Shown piece after piece: positions 25,714 through 37,009 of a stretch of DNA of 64,000 bases. Positions within the stretch are counted from its first letter, which is position 1. Every line of letters starts with the position of its first letter. Source of the stretch: Cucumis sativus. Taxonomy: Eukaryota; Streptophyta; Magnoliopsida; Cucurbitales; Cucurbitaceae. The notes under the pieces are model-generated. The model saw only the letters and a list, made by a program, of their open reading frames with translations. It was not told where the DNA came from and ran no database searches. The stretch is from assembly GCF_000004075.3 (NCBI RefSeq), contig NC_026657.2:33962732-34026731 (forward strand). The letters run 5' to 3'. The position numbers were made by a program, and so were the translations under genes.

Positions 25714-28700
25714 ATGTATGGTTTCGAAGCCCTTACCTTCAACATTCATGGAGGCTATTTGGAGGCCATCGTCCGGGGACATAGGGCTGGGTTGCTGACC
25801 GCCGCTGATTATAACAATTTGTGTCAGTGCGAAACCCTAGATGATATCAAGATGCACCTCTCTGCCACTGAGTATGGCCCTTATCTCCAAAACGGTAGGT
25901 TACTCTTGATTTTTTATTTTTTTTTTTATTTAAAAAATTTTGTTACCTAGATGAATTATGAAATTGGATGAGGAAGTTGGGGGAAATTTAAATATAGTTA
26001 GATCTTTCGATTAATTGTACAGGAAAGAAATCGGTAAAGTAATTCGTTTGTTGAGGATACAAGCTGTCAATGAAATTGGAAATGGATCTTGTAATGGTTT
26101 TTCAGGGAGTTGAGATTATTAATTGTTTGGAATTTGGAGCAGGAAGTTAGACCTCTGATTTCTGTTGTGGTATTTGGAGCTTGAAATTAGACCTCTGATT
26201 TCACCAGATTTACATCAAGTAACTATTGCTTGATTAACTGTTGAAGTACACAAATCTGTTTCTCGCAATGAGCTGGTGAATACAATAGTTAATACTGCCT
26301 CTTTGTGATTGACTTTTGAGTAATGGAGCTGGTGGGATTGCTGTTGTGTGATACTGTATGATGAGATAATTTAATTCAGAGTTATTCGAGGATCTAGGAT
26401 CCATATTCAAGAGTAGAAGGGTTTTCTGACTGTTAGAATAGGGCACCATGAAGAGACCGCGTTCGTAGTTAATATATGAAAAATTGAATTTTGCACAATG
26501 TGAAAATTTTAGGATAATTAATATTACTCTGTGGTTAGTGCATAGTTCAGTCTACCTCATCAACAATTCCCTGCATCGGCGAGTTACATTTCTTTCTTGA
26601 AGGTGTCACATGTTATTTGCTTGCTAATTTCAACTTATTTTGTAGAACCATCTCCGTTACATACAACAACGATTGTGGAGAAATGCACCCTTAAACTGGT
26701 TGATGAGTATAAGCACATGTTGTGCCAAGCCACTGAGCCTCTGTCTACCTTCTTAGAATATATCACGTATGTTGAGTTTCTTGTCTCCAAGTTATTTTTG
26801 TATTTTCAATGTCCGTTGTTGTTTTGTTGCCCTCTCATGATTCTGAACTCTCAACTTGATGAAACTTTTACTCAGATATGGTCACATGATCGACAATGTT
26901 GTCCTCATTGTTACTGGAACCTTGCATGAGAGAGATGTTCAGGAACTGTTGGAGAAGTGCCACCCTTTGGGCATGTTTGACAGGTACTATCAACTGATAA
27001 ATTTTGTGTTTCTATTCTGTTGTGTGTTGCCTGATATTTCCTACCAAAGAAGAAAAAGTGTGTATCTTACCCTAAAATTGATGGTGTCATAAAATGTTCT
27101 CATTTTTTCTTCTTTTTATTTTTTGCTAGCATTGCTACCTTGGCAGTTGCTCAGAATATGCGAGAACTTTACAGATTGGTGCTTGTTGACACCCCTTTGG
27201 CTCCATACTTCTCAGAGTGTATTACATCCGAGGTATAATGCTTGATTTTGTTCATTTTCCATTATTGGCTTCAATTATTATTATTATTATTATTTTATTT
27301 TACTCTAAAATAGTAGCATAGATTTCATGAGATGATGGCTGTACTGTATGTACAAGTGTAAGGACACGATTGATAATGTTTTATTTTCTTATCTAAAAGG
27401 ATTTGTGAACTTTTTGTTCTTTAAAGGGATTGGTGTCAGAGAACTCAATTAGTGAACTGAATTTTTCAGTATAGTCCTGAGTAAAACTAGGTTTGCACAA
27501 TTACTTCTTCGCGTCATATCAGATGATGCTAGACACCCTGATGCATTTTCATGGTATTGATTTGTTATCAATCGGCAAGCTAATCCTGCGAAGATTTTGT
27601 CTATTAAGTACAGTACATATTCATGTTAAAGCTACGGTTTGGTGTTTTGTCTTATTTTTGCTAGGATTTGGATGACATGAACATAGAAATTATGAGGAAC
27701 ACTCTCTACAAGGCATACTTAGAGGATTTCTACAGGTTCTGTCAGGTGAATGGAGGTTAATAAGATGTAGTCTTCATCTTTTATCATAAAAATCCCAGTT
27801 TCTTATCTATTTGTATATGATTTTGGAGGTAGAAACTGGGTGGTGCCACTGCTGAGATCATGTCTGACCTCCTTGCTTTTGAGGCAGATAGAAGGGCTGT
27901 GAATATTACCATAAATAGGTATCTTAATGCTGGTCAATAATTGTTTGCTAGGTTACCGGATTTCTTTTTTATTTGTGGTGATTATTATGCTTCAGCATTT
28001 CCTTTAATAAAGTGCATCTCATCTATTGTAGTATTGGCACTGAGCTTACCCGTGATGACCGAAGAAAGTTGTATTCCAATTTTGGCTTACTGTAAGCAGT
28101 TTCTTAATCTCAAATATATATTTTTAATTACATAATGTTTTATTTTTCTCAATAAAAGCTGTTGATTCTATAAAAAAAAACCTACATGTTGAGTGGACCA
28201 TCTTCTAATGAGATTCCATATTAACAGTTATCCCTATGGTCACGAGGAACTTGCAATCTGTGAAGATATTGATCAGGTACTTATTGTGAATTTGAGTCGT
28301 AACACTGTGTACTCATGAATTTGACTTTTAACACTGGGAAAGCTAACTTGCGATGAATATATTAAGAATGTTTTTTGGTCAAGTTAAAAGTTGATACTTG
28401 ATCTTTATTAGTTGTGTGGCTGTGTTGCGTCTATTCAGTAAGTTTGTGAGCTTTTAAAAGTTTCAAAAAAATTCCTTACACTTTCTTTTCATTTTTGACG
28501 AAATTGGCTTTAAATTTTATATGTTCATGTCATACTCTTAGCCCTCAAGACTTAAATTTTTACATGACAGGCTGATTAGACGAAGGACAGGTGAGTAAGA
28601 ACTAAAAATATTTGATGGAAATAGGTGGATAAACATGAACTACATTTTGTCCGCCTTGGTATTATTTTTATCAAATTGGCTATGTCCAATCGTCACTTGG

Positions 28701-29302
28701 TATTTAATTAAACCAAGTCCTCACTCAGCATCCATGTGTGTCGATAACCACAATGGGACTAGTCGTACAACAAGTATAATCTAGGGACTAGATTTAATTC
28801 AATCACAATGGTTGTTACTTGGAAATGTTGATTAAAAGAAGAAACTACTAAAATACATGATCAAATTAATTTGCAACTTAAACTGAAGCCTCTTTTACTT
28901 TTAATTTCAGGTCCGCGGTGCCATGGAAAAATACCCTCCCTACCAGTCAATTTTTTCCAAGCTCTCATATGGAGAGAGTCAGATGCTTGACAAGGCATTC
29001 TATGAAGAGGAGGTGAAAAGGCTATGCTTAGCATTTGAGCAACAGGTTTGTTCTAATTCCCCAATCCATATCCCAATTCTACTTCATGGTTGAACAGAAG
29101 TTATGGTTATATCTCACACAAACTTGACATGATTGAATCCGCATAACATTTTGTTCTTCATTACATGCAGTTCCATTATGGTGTTTTCTTTGCATACATG
29201 AGGTTGAGGGAACAGGAGATTAGGAACCTAATGTGGATTTCGGAGTGCGTCGCTCAGAACCAGAAGTCGAGGGTTCACGACAGTGTTGTCTTCATATTTT
29301 AG
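25714..29302 (+). CDS. VHA-d: V-type proton ATPase subunit d
   Basis: This V0-sector subunit couples the central stalk of the V1 motor to the c-ring in vacuolar, TGN and endosomal proton pumps. Ten exons: 25714-25894, 26646-26766, 26876-26983, 27130-27232, 27665-27745, 27833-27918, 28032-28091, 28228-28276, 28911-29045 and 29171-29302. They total 1056 nt or 351 residues, the usual length of plant subunit d. All junctions are GT-AG and the phases close. Recognisable segments are the start [38 protein letters not shown] and the terminus [17 protein letters not shown]. The protein is strongly conserved with no missing segment. An unrelated open frame (25275-25784) overlaps the leader and exon 1 and is not considered coding. 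Confidence 0.97.
27281..27302. repeat. (ATT)n microsatellite in VHA-d intron 4
   Basis: About six ATT units followed by a related AT-rich run, inside the intron between 27233 and 27664. Confidence 0.7.
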
Positions 29303-31528
29303 TCGGATTATTAAAATGAAAAACCATCTTAATTAATCATATTTGTTTCCTGTTTTTGCATAATTCACTGTAAAATTATGCTCCATCTTACCCTATATTG
29401 TGCTGCAGAGGAGATGGGGGGGTTCATACATTCTTTCCATGCAAGACTTTCATGTCTAAATAAGTGCGTTTTTTTTTTTTTTTTTTTGATGTATTAATGG
29501 TTTAAAATTGGGTGAGAAATCATTGTACTGAGAAGAATTATATCCAGATACTATGATGTGAAAGAAGAAAGATAAAATTGAGTTTATATATAATAAGTTT
29601 TTGTATAAATCAGCTTCATTTGTTTGTGATATGAAAGTTACTGTTTTGTGATTTTACGGTATTAATTTTTGTCTATATAAGTTTGAATCCTGAGTTGCTG
29701 GTACGATAATTATCCAGATATCCAAAGTTGTTACTGGATGTTCAAATGATGTTTATGTACACGTCTGGAAGGTCGATCCAGAAGGCACAACATTGGCCTC
29801 TATGCCTGTTGATGGGTGTAGACTTGTCACTGCCTCTTACGATGAACATATAGGACTTTTACATTGTAGAAACTTCACGCTGTCCATCCTGTTATACATG
29901 ACGAGGTCGTCTCAAAATTCTGGGATACGTCTCTGATAGCAGTAGTTCAGATCTATGATTAACATCACCTGTAAGTTGCGTGAGTTTCATGTTCTCTTAG
30001 TTCTTATAGTTATTTAAGCCATAGCTTCTTTCTAATGAGATTTTCGTGTCATGGATTGTAAGATAGCATAGTGGAATTTTGAACTATGGAAAGTACAAAA
30101 GTGAAATTTAGATGGAAAATTCTTTCCCCTTGCAGTGATGGTCGAAACTAAAGTGATCACTGGCCCAGAGCTTACCATTTTATAGGAAACAAAGTTGATT
30201 GATAGTATGAAATTTACAAAAAGGGAAGAATCCCATCCGAATGAAGTTACAAAGAGAATACTTCTCCAAATGGGATAAAATAGAGTTTTAAGCTTAATAC
30301 TCATCGAAAGGAAAAACTTGTTTACACCAACAATAGAGCATGCAAAAGGATGTAATTTATTATGACTTTATTTGTCTTGAGAAATGCTTGCATTTCTTTT
30401 CATTCCAAGGTGAACAATAAGGCCCTGTTTATGTTAACCTACAAAAGCTGTTTGGCCTTGTAAGGGAGATGTCTGAACACAGGAAGAAGCCATTCTTTGA
30501 GGCCTTGGGGGAAGTCGAATGCCATTGAAAAGGAAGTCACTCCCATTTTGTAAAAATAAACTACAAAAAGAAAAAAAAAAAAGAATCGGAGACCATATTG
30601 CATGAACTATCAACTTTGAGTTGGTTTATATCTTTTCAATAGGGTAAAATGAACATCTATATTACTTTTTAAACTTAGATTTTTTTGAAAAATGCAATAT
30701 TTTATCTAGATGTCGTATAATTCTCTCTAAATAACTAGTAAAAAAAAAGTACATCTACTACCTATTTGACTGATTTTTGTTTTTTTTGAATTGTGTGTTT
30801 GGGAAAGAAGAATCAAATTTCTAAATTTGAACTTGGTAATACAAACATAATGGCAATTAAATTTGGTTTTATTTTGACATTTTGGTATTCTTTCATATGT
30901 TAGCAATATACAATAACAATCTTTTAACACAAAAGTATGGTTGATTTAGATTGATAAAGTTACTTAGGATGTAGGGGAAAATTGATAAAGTTAGTTGGGT
31001 TGTGCAGGGAAATTTAAGGGAAAACTTTCAAAAATATTATAATCCATGTATGATAGTCTAATTTTACTTTATCTATATTAAAAAATAGTTAGGAATTTGG
31101 GTCACTCTTTTAATGAATAGTAAAGTTTTAGAGTGATGTTTTTGGAGAAGTGAAGAATGGCTTTTTTTTTTATTTTTTAAAATTAAAGGAGAGAAATTAA
31201 TTTCTTGTTTCTTTTAAGTACATAATGTTTTAATAGATAAATTTGTGTTTTTGGGAGAGGAAAGAAGAAGATGGTGAGAAATAGAATTGAGAAACCAATA
31301 ATCTAATTTTGTTGCAAATTCCAACGTCCTGGTTGACTCGTCAAGAGACAACACTGGACTCGTTCTCACTCAGTACGATCGTCATCTCCGCCTTCTTCTT
31401 CCTCAATTCTTCTTCAATTCTTTCTTAATTCTAATGGGTTTTCTTCTGAATCCATAACAGAACCATAATCTTCTTACAATCACATCCATATCCAATCAAT
31501 CCATCCAATCCAATCTAAAACCCTAGAA
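29303..31528. other. Intergenic region downstream of VHA-d
   Basis: It holds the VHA-d 3' UTR, a possible WD40-like coding relic (29715-29930) and the promoter and leader of the intronless gene at 31529. A pyrimidine-rich stretch (31380-31440) just upstream of that gene is likely 5' UTR. Otherwise AT-rich with no recognised gene. Confidence 0.5.
29715..29930 (+). pseudogene. Possible WD40-repeat coding fragment
   Basis: The plus strand reads VVTGCSNDVYVHVWKVDPEG, then CRLVTASYDEHIGL, both in the style of WD40 blades. After about 29870 sense continues in another frame (HAVHPVIHDEVVSKFWD). There is no start codon, no complete repeat set and at least one frameshift. I cannot name a parent gene, and chance resemblance is possible. 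Confidence 0.3.
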
Positions 31529-33547
31529 ATGCCCACCACCACCACCACCACCGTTGCCGCCGCGGCGATCCTCTTTCTGTTCATCATCGCCACCGCCACC
31601 TCCGCTCCGATCCTGGGCCTCGATTCATTTCTCGCTCAGCAATCTCGCTTCGACCCACATGCCTCCAACGACACATTTCTGTCCCTCTCATCGTCCCTCA
31701 AGAAATCTCTCTCTCTATCTTCTTCTCCTCCTCCTCTCATCCCTTCTTTCATCTCTTCTCTCCTTTCTCTCTCCCTTTCTTTCTCTCTCCATGTCCGTCT
31801 TGTTGGTGATTTTCCCTCCGATTCATCCATCCATCTCTCCTCTTTCCTCTCTGCTTCTCTCCCTTCCGACCATTTCCATGTTATTGCTCCTTTTGATTCG
31901 TATCAACACCGTCTTGCCATTAAACATTCGCTTCATCTCGATGTGTCTCATGCCCCCTCTTTGGCTTCTCATCTCTCCGAGATCTTGAAATCTGAAATCT
32001 CTAATACTGCTTCTAGCCTCCGATCTTCGCTTCTTGCTGTTCCGTATGAGTCTGTGGATCGTGTCATAAAGAAGGATTTTGAGAAGGAGAAATCCGGTGA
32101 AGGGGTTTACATATATTTGCTTAATTTGGGCCCTCAATCCAAGCCGTATGCTTACACTTATGGCCATGGGGATTCATCCCCTGGTTTTACCAAATGTCTA
32201 GGAAGCATTTGGAGTGGTGGAGAAAGGTATTTGTGGGTTGATTTAGGCGCAGGGCCTGTTGATTATGGACCGTCGCTTTCTGGAGATGGGGTTCTTCCTA
32301 GAGGAGAGTTTCATCCTTTGGCGACCTTGCACGGCCGTCCCAAGTCCCAAAAGGCGCTGCTGGCGGATTTGGCGTCGTTGGTTTGGAGTGCTTATCAGGT
32401 TCATTTAGTTCCCTCTATGAGAATTCCTGTTCCTTTTGAAAGTTCATTGGTTGTTCAATTTATACATGTATATGGGTCTGAAAGTAGTGATGGAGGTGAT
32501 TTGGATTGGAAGTCTATTGAGAGAACCTTGAGAGATGGTGGGATGTTGTTGGGTGAGCAATCTTTGAGCTTCAAGCATTATAGTGTGAGCTATGCTAAGT
32601 GCCCAATTTGTGCTTTTGCTATTTCTCGGTCAACGAATTCATATACTTCGAGGTTTTTGTTTGATAACTATACTTTGATTGTGAATGAGTATCTGGATTC
32701 CAAAAGATTGCATCAGATACTGTCTGATTCTGCTGAGGAGTTTAGAAGAGCTGGATTCCCTGAGGAGGAGGAGATGGCTAGAGTGATTCCGGTCTATGTT
32801 TTCGATTTGAACTTGAATACAATATTGTTGCTTGATCGTTACCATCAATCTGTAGCATTTACAGACATGGTTATTGCTGTAAGGACTAAGAATACTCAGA
32901 CTGTGAGTGATTATAGCTGTAATGGTCGTCATGTATTTACACATACGAGGGACCTTGAGAGGCCACTTGTTGGTTCAATTCTCCAAAGTATGTGGGGAGT
33001 GTCACCTACTCACTTAGCTTGGAGCTCGAGGCACAATGACACCATTGTGGATTACTCGTGGAGCATTGGGCAAACTCCTTTTGGTCCATTCTCAGAGGTT
33101 TCATCCTTATCTTTTGTTCAGAAGGATGCAGCAAGAAGAAATGTTATCTTGACAGCATTGAATAGCAGTATAACTAGTGCAATTGATGTTCTTAACTCTG
33201 TAGCTGCTCATGGTGGTGATAGAAGTCTGCTAAAACCGAAACAGCGCACCGAGTTCATTCAGCGGTGGAACCTTTTCAAATACAAACTGGACAAAGCAAT
33301 GTCTGTAATGTCTCATTTTGACTTTGAGATGGCTTTGTATTACATAAGATCTTCAGATCATGACCTTTACACGCTTCACTCCATCGTCTACAATGCATCT
33401 CAAGAACTGGAAGGATCATTGGTTTGCTTCAAAGACCCTCCATTTCCATGGGGTTCTGTGTCAGTGTCTGTATTACTTTTCTTTGCTTTCTTATATGTTT
33501 ACACAAAAAGGGATAGAATTTTCAAGAACAAAAGGAAGCAATTTTGA
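31529..33547 (+). CDS. Conserved plant type I membrane protein, function not established
   Basis: A single 672-residue open frame without introns. Residues 1-26 form a signal peptide (Thr/Ala-rich, then AAAAILFLFIIATATSAP). The long middle part is probably lumenal or extracellular and has several N-x-S/T sites. It contains a CPIC pair (Cys358 and Cys361) and a conserved-looking stretch VIPVYVFDLNLNTILLLDRY. One membrane segment lies near residues 645-662, followed by a basic tail ending KNKRKQF, so the C-terminus should face the cytosol and residence in the ER or secretory pathway is likely. It resembles the uncharacterised plant family that I associate with Arabidopsis At3g28720, from memory and not checked. 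The early region (Ser/Leu-rich, 50-90) is low complexity. It converges with the AP2 gene, with 381 bp between the stop codons. Confidence 0.88.
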   Translation: MPTTTTTTVAAAAILFLFIIATATSAPILGLDSFLAQQSRFDPHASNDTFLSLSSSLKKSLSLSSSPPPLIPSFISSLLSLSLSFSLHVRLVGDFPSDSSIHLSSFLSASLPSDHFHVIAPFDSYQHRLAIKHSLHLDVSHAPSLASHLSEILKSEISNTASSLRSSLLAVPYESVDRVIKKDFEKEKSGEGVYIYLLNLGPQSKPYAYTYGHGDSSPGFTKCLGSIWSGGERYLWVDLGAGPVDYGPSLSGDGVLPRGEFHPLATLHGRPKSQKALLADLASLVWSAYQVHLVPSMRIPVPFESSLVVQFIHVYGSESSDGGDLDWKSIERTLRDGGMLLGEQSLSFKHYSVSYAKCPICAFAISRSTNSYTSRFLFDNYTLIVNEYLDSKRLHQILSDSAEEFRRAGFPEEEEMARVIPVYVFDLNLNTILLLDRYHQSVAFTDMVIAVRTKNTQTVSDYSCNGRHVFTHTRDLERPLVGSILQSMWGVSPTHLAWSSRHNDTIVDYSWSIGQTPFGPFSEVSSLSFVQKDAARRNVILTALNSSITSAIDVLNSVAAHGGDRSLLKPKQRTEFIQRWNLFKYKLDKAMSVMSHFDFEMALYYIRSSDHDLYTLHSIVYNASQELEGSLVCFKDPPFPWGSVSVSVLLFFAFLYVYTKRDRIFKNKRKQF

Positions 33548-33928
33548 TGCTAATTAATGGGTTGGAGAGTATGTATTACCGACAGCACATTATAAATGTA
33601 ATTTCTTTGCAGAGTTAGATTGAAGCATTAGGATGTTGAATTCCGATCATCGAACTGGTTACATTTTTTATTGGCAATTTGCTTGACTTTTGGGTTATTA
33701 CTTTTCTATGATTTTGCAATATTTGAGATTCATGTAGTTATTTTCTGTTGGTTTATCCATGTTCGTTCTGAAACAGATCTGAATAGAGAAAAAAGAGAAA
33801 TGTTGAGTAGTTGGTTTACTTATGTCCACAAAAGTACAAAGAAAACAGTTTGACCAATCGAGTTGAGTTCTAACTCCCATATTAACATGTTCGATACGAT
33901 GATATTAACAATGACATGAAGCACACTT

Positions 33929-36900
33929 TCAGGCTGCTTTGAAACGATGAAATGTGCCATTAAAGTATGAATGAAGCTCACTTTCTTGCAGCTCTTTGTT
34001 GGAGCTGCAAACCAACGGTACATCTGTAAGTCTATCACAGAAGACATCTTCAAACTCGTCAAATACACTGTCGAGCTGCACTCGAGTCTTCGCCTCATCT
34101 CCATTATCAGCTTCATCCACGGAGAGATTCGAGTTGGTCTCAACCAGTTGCTTGAAAAATGATGATCGAAGAAGGAGGTCAAGTGCGGATGCAGAAGAAG
34201 ATCTGGCATAAGCATTGAGCGGGGTGTTGCAGCTTTCGAGAAGCTCTTGCTTCTGAAGGGAATGAAAGGAATCAATGTCGTAGTGATGGTTTTTAAAGAG
34301 TGAAGTTTCATCGGCTGGGATGGAGCTGGAGTTACAGAGTTCCTTATGGGGGTCTGACGGGAAATGGGCTTCGTTAGGGACGGTGGATGGCGGCGGAGGA
34401 GGCTTCAGCCAGGCCATGTAATTGCTCCAGTCGAAGTTGGTGACTGCATTGATCCCTCGGTATTCTATGGCAGCCATGTCATAAGCTCGAGCAGCTTCTT
34501 CTTGAGTGCCTGGTGGTGGAAGATTAAACAAGTTTGTGATTGGTATCCAATTCCTTTTTCCTTTTGCCATAGAAAGAGAAAAATAAAGTTGGTAGAATTA
34601 CTCACTATAAGTTCCAAGATAGAGATATTTGTTCCCATAAACTCTCCCAATTCTTGCTTCCCATCTACCATTATGATGGTGCCTGCGTTAATAAAATCAA
34701 CATTCACCTATGTTTCTATCTTAATAATTTCCACTTTTAATTGGTTAAATTTAAGAAAGATCACCAAGTATATAAGAAGAAGAAGAAGAAAAAGGAAAAA
34801 TGGAAATCCACCTTGCAACTCCTCTATACTTTGATACACCTCTTGAGAAGCCACTGCTCTTTCTAAAAACAAAACAATATTTATGACAATTAAGAGATAA
34901 TCAAAGCCAATTAATTAATTAGAATAATCCTTTAAATTTTTTACCTTCTTAAAGACGCCAAATACTCCTCCTTTGTCATTGTTTGCATTATCTCGATTTC
35001 TTTCTCATACTCTGATATCTACATTAAAAAAAAAAAAAAAGTAAAGTATATATTTTTTAGGTAATATTAAATCTCTTCATTAAGTATGCACTTCTCTCCA
35101 AGGATGAGTAAAATGTTCAAAATCCAAACTCTATCACTTTCTTAATCTCTAAACTAATGCTTGTAATAATTTAATTAAACTACACATTTTCATTTGTTGA
35201 ATCAACTTGTACCCCTGGTGATTAATTATTATAATCTTTTCATTTCATTCTATCCAAAATGAATTCAAAATCCCATCCAACTAACCGATTAAGAAAAGTA
35301 ATCATGTATTTCTTTGTAGAGAAAAATTACTTAAATAGAATATAAACATCGATACTTTGTATAAGGAAAAAGTTGTTGCTCTTAATTTGATTTCAAGAGA
35401 AGCTGTTTTATACATGTATATATACAGAAAATAATGAGGTTATGATATTGAAACAGTACTTCGATTTTTTTACACAAGGATAGGGTTTTAACTGATGACA
35501 CAATATTATTAGGTTGAAAATTCTAAATGATATACAAAATGTGTAAATGACTAAGAGATTTGTGGTTTGAATCTTCTTATTCTTATTGTACTCGAAAAAT
35601 AAAGAAATGATACATATTTTCGTGTTTAAAGTATAATTATGATTTTTGTTCTATTTGGATGTAACCTCAATCTTTGTTGGGCAGCAAATGAGTAACTTAA
35701 GTTACTTATAATTAAGAAGAAAACTTACAGGGAAATTAGTGATGGTTGTTACACCCCAGTACTTAAGTGCTGCTAAATCATATGCTCTTGCAGCTGATTC
35801 TTCTTCATCATAAGCTCCTATAATACATACACACACACATATAACCAAACACATCAGAAAATATGCTATTTAATTAGTGAGAGTAAACAAATACTAATTT
35901 ACTTTGAAGTTAATTAATTAATTACTCACCAAGATAAACTGTTGGGAGATCAGAAGGGTCGTCCAGATGAGATAGAGAAAACAAAATTCAAAGACATTAC
36001 ATTAGAATTAACCCCATACGAACATTGAAGAAATTTTAAAAAGATATATATTGTAATTACCTTGTTTTCCCTTCTTCTTCTGTGTCATATTCCAAGAAAG
36101 TTTGTCCCACAAATGAGCTTCAAATCGACCCGTCCATCTATGTCTACTCATTTCACAAAGAATCACGATGAGCACTAACGAAAAGCAAATCCGTTTGTTA
36201 ACGATTTTGTTTTTTATTTTTGGAAATTTATAATCAACAAATAAAGTTTCTGGAGCTTTTAAACTTAGATTTTTAGGTTTTTTCCTCCTAAAATCTCTTG
36301 TATTTTCTCATAGCAACTAAATTACATATTTGATGATCATTATTATGGTTTGGAAAAATATTGAATTTGGTCTTTAAAAGTTAGAATTTAATTTTATGAT
36401 TGGATAAAACTTTATAAATGATTTGGTTGGGAACGTTATATTAAGATTTTATCCAACCAAAAAAACTAAATTATAACTTTCTCAAAACCGCCTACGAACC
36501 AAATTTAATCGACTAAAAACAGAAATGAAAATTTAAGAACTTAGACGTAATTTTCTTTTTGTAAATTTCTGGTTTTTGATTTTTTTTTAAAATTTATGTT
36601 TGTTTTCCTTAATTACAATTTCTTTACCACAGCTTTCATCTAAACTTCATAATCAGTTTTGAATTTTTAGTCAAAACGTTTTTTAAAATTACTTGTTTTG
36701 AAACATGACTTAAAATTTGAAAATATATGCAAAAGATAGATAAAAAAAAAACCAAAGAAATTTATTTATGAATTGTTACCTGCTAACGCCACGAAATCTT
36801 GAACTTCGCTTCATAGTGGTGGTAGGAGCTTGATCGGACTGTTGTTTCGGAGACTGCTGCTTATTAGTTTGATCGGCGGTGGTGGTGGCGGCAGCCGGGT

Positions 36901-37009
36901 CTCTCCGACGTCGCTTAACACGTCTTATGGGTTGAGTTTGAGCTTCTTCTTCTGTCCAACATATTCTCAGGTTATCCTCGTTCTTCAGTGCCAAAGCTGC
37001 CGCCTCCAT
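33929..37009 (-). CDS. AP2-like transcription factor with two AP2 domains (WRI/ADAP type)
   Basis: A DNA-binding regulator of the AP2 subfamily. Eight exons (minus): 37009-36780, 36143-36061, 35938-35930, 35817-35729, 35018-34945, 34862-34812, 34682-34606 and 34509-33929; 1194 nt or 397 residues. AP2 domain 1 (about 70-137) starts [20 protein letters not shown]; domain 2 (about 171-231) starts [19 protein letters not shown] and ends GINAVTNFD. The linker [20 protein letters not shown] and SSGFSRGVS are typical of the family. A basic cluster RRVKRRRR (about 29-36) may be a nuclear signal. Exon 3 is only 9 nt and completes the VYLG motif. The DNA-binding part best matches WRINKLED1-like proteins such as WRI3/WRI4 (Arabidopsis At1g16060 and At1g79700), including the WLKP after domain 2. 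Those regulate fatty-acid or cutin genes; the exact target here is inferred. Confidence 0.93.
35930..35938 (-). other. 9-nt microexon of the AP2 gene
   Basis: On the minus strand CAG|TTTATCTTG|GTGAGT is flanked by consensus acceptor and donor. It restores the reading frame between exons 2 and 4 and encodes the core of VYLG in AP2 domain 1. A 9-nt exon at this position is known in AP2/WRI1-type genes. Confidence 0.92.

Noticed and set aside
25275..25784. 169-residue open frame across the VHA-d leader
   Set aside because: It runs in a different frame from the well-supported VHA-d exon 1 and has no recognisable similarity.
31554..31988. Overlapping 144-residue frame inside the 672-residue gene
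   Set aside because: It is a shadow of the long frame, made of low-complexity Pro/Ser/Leu.
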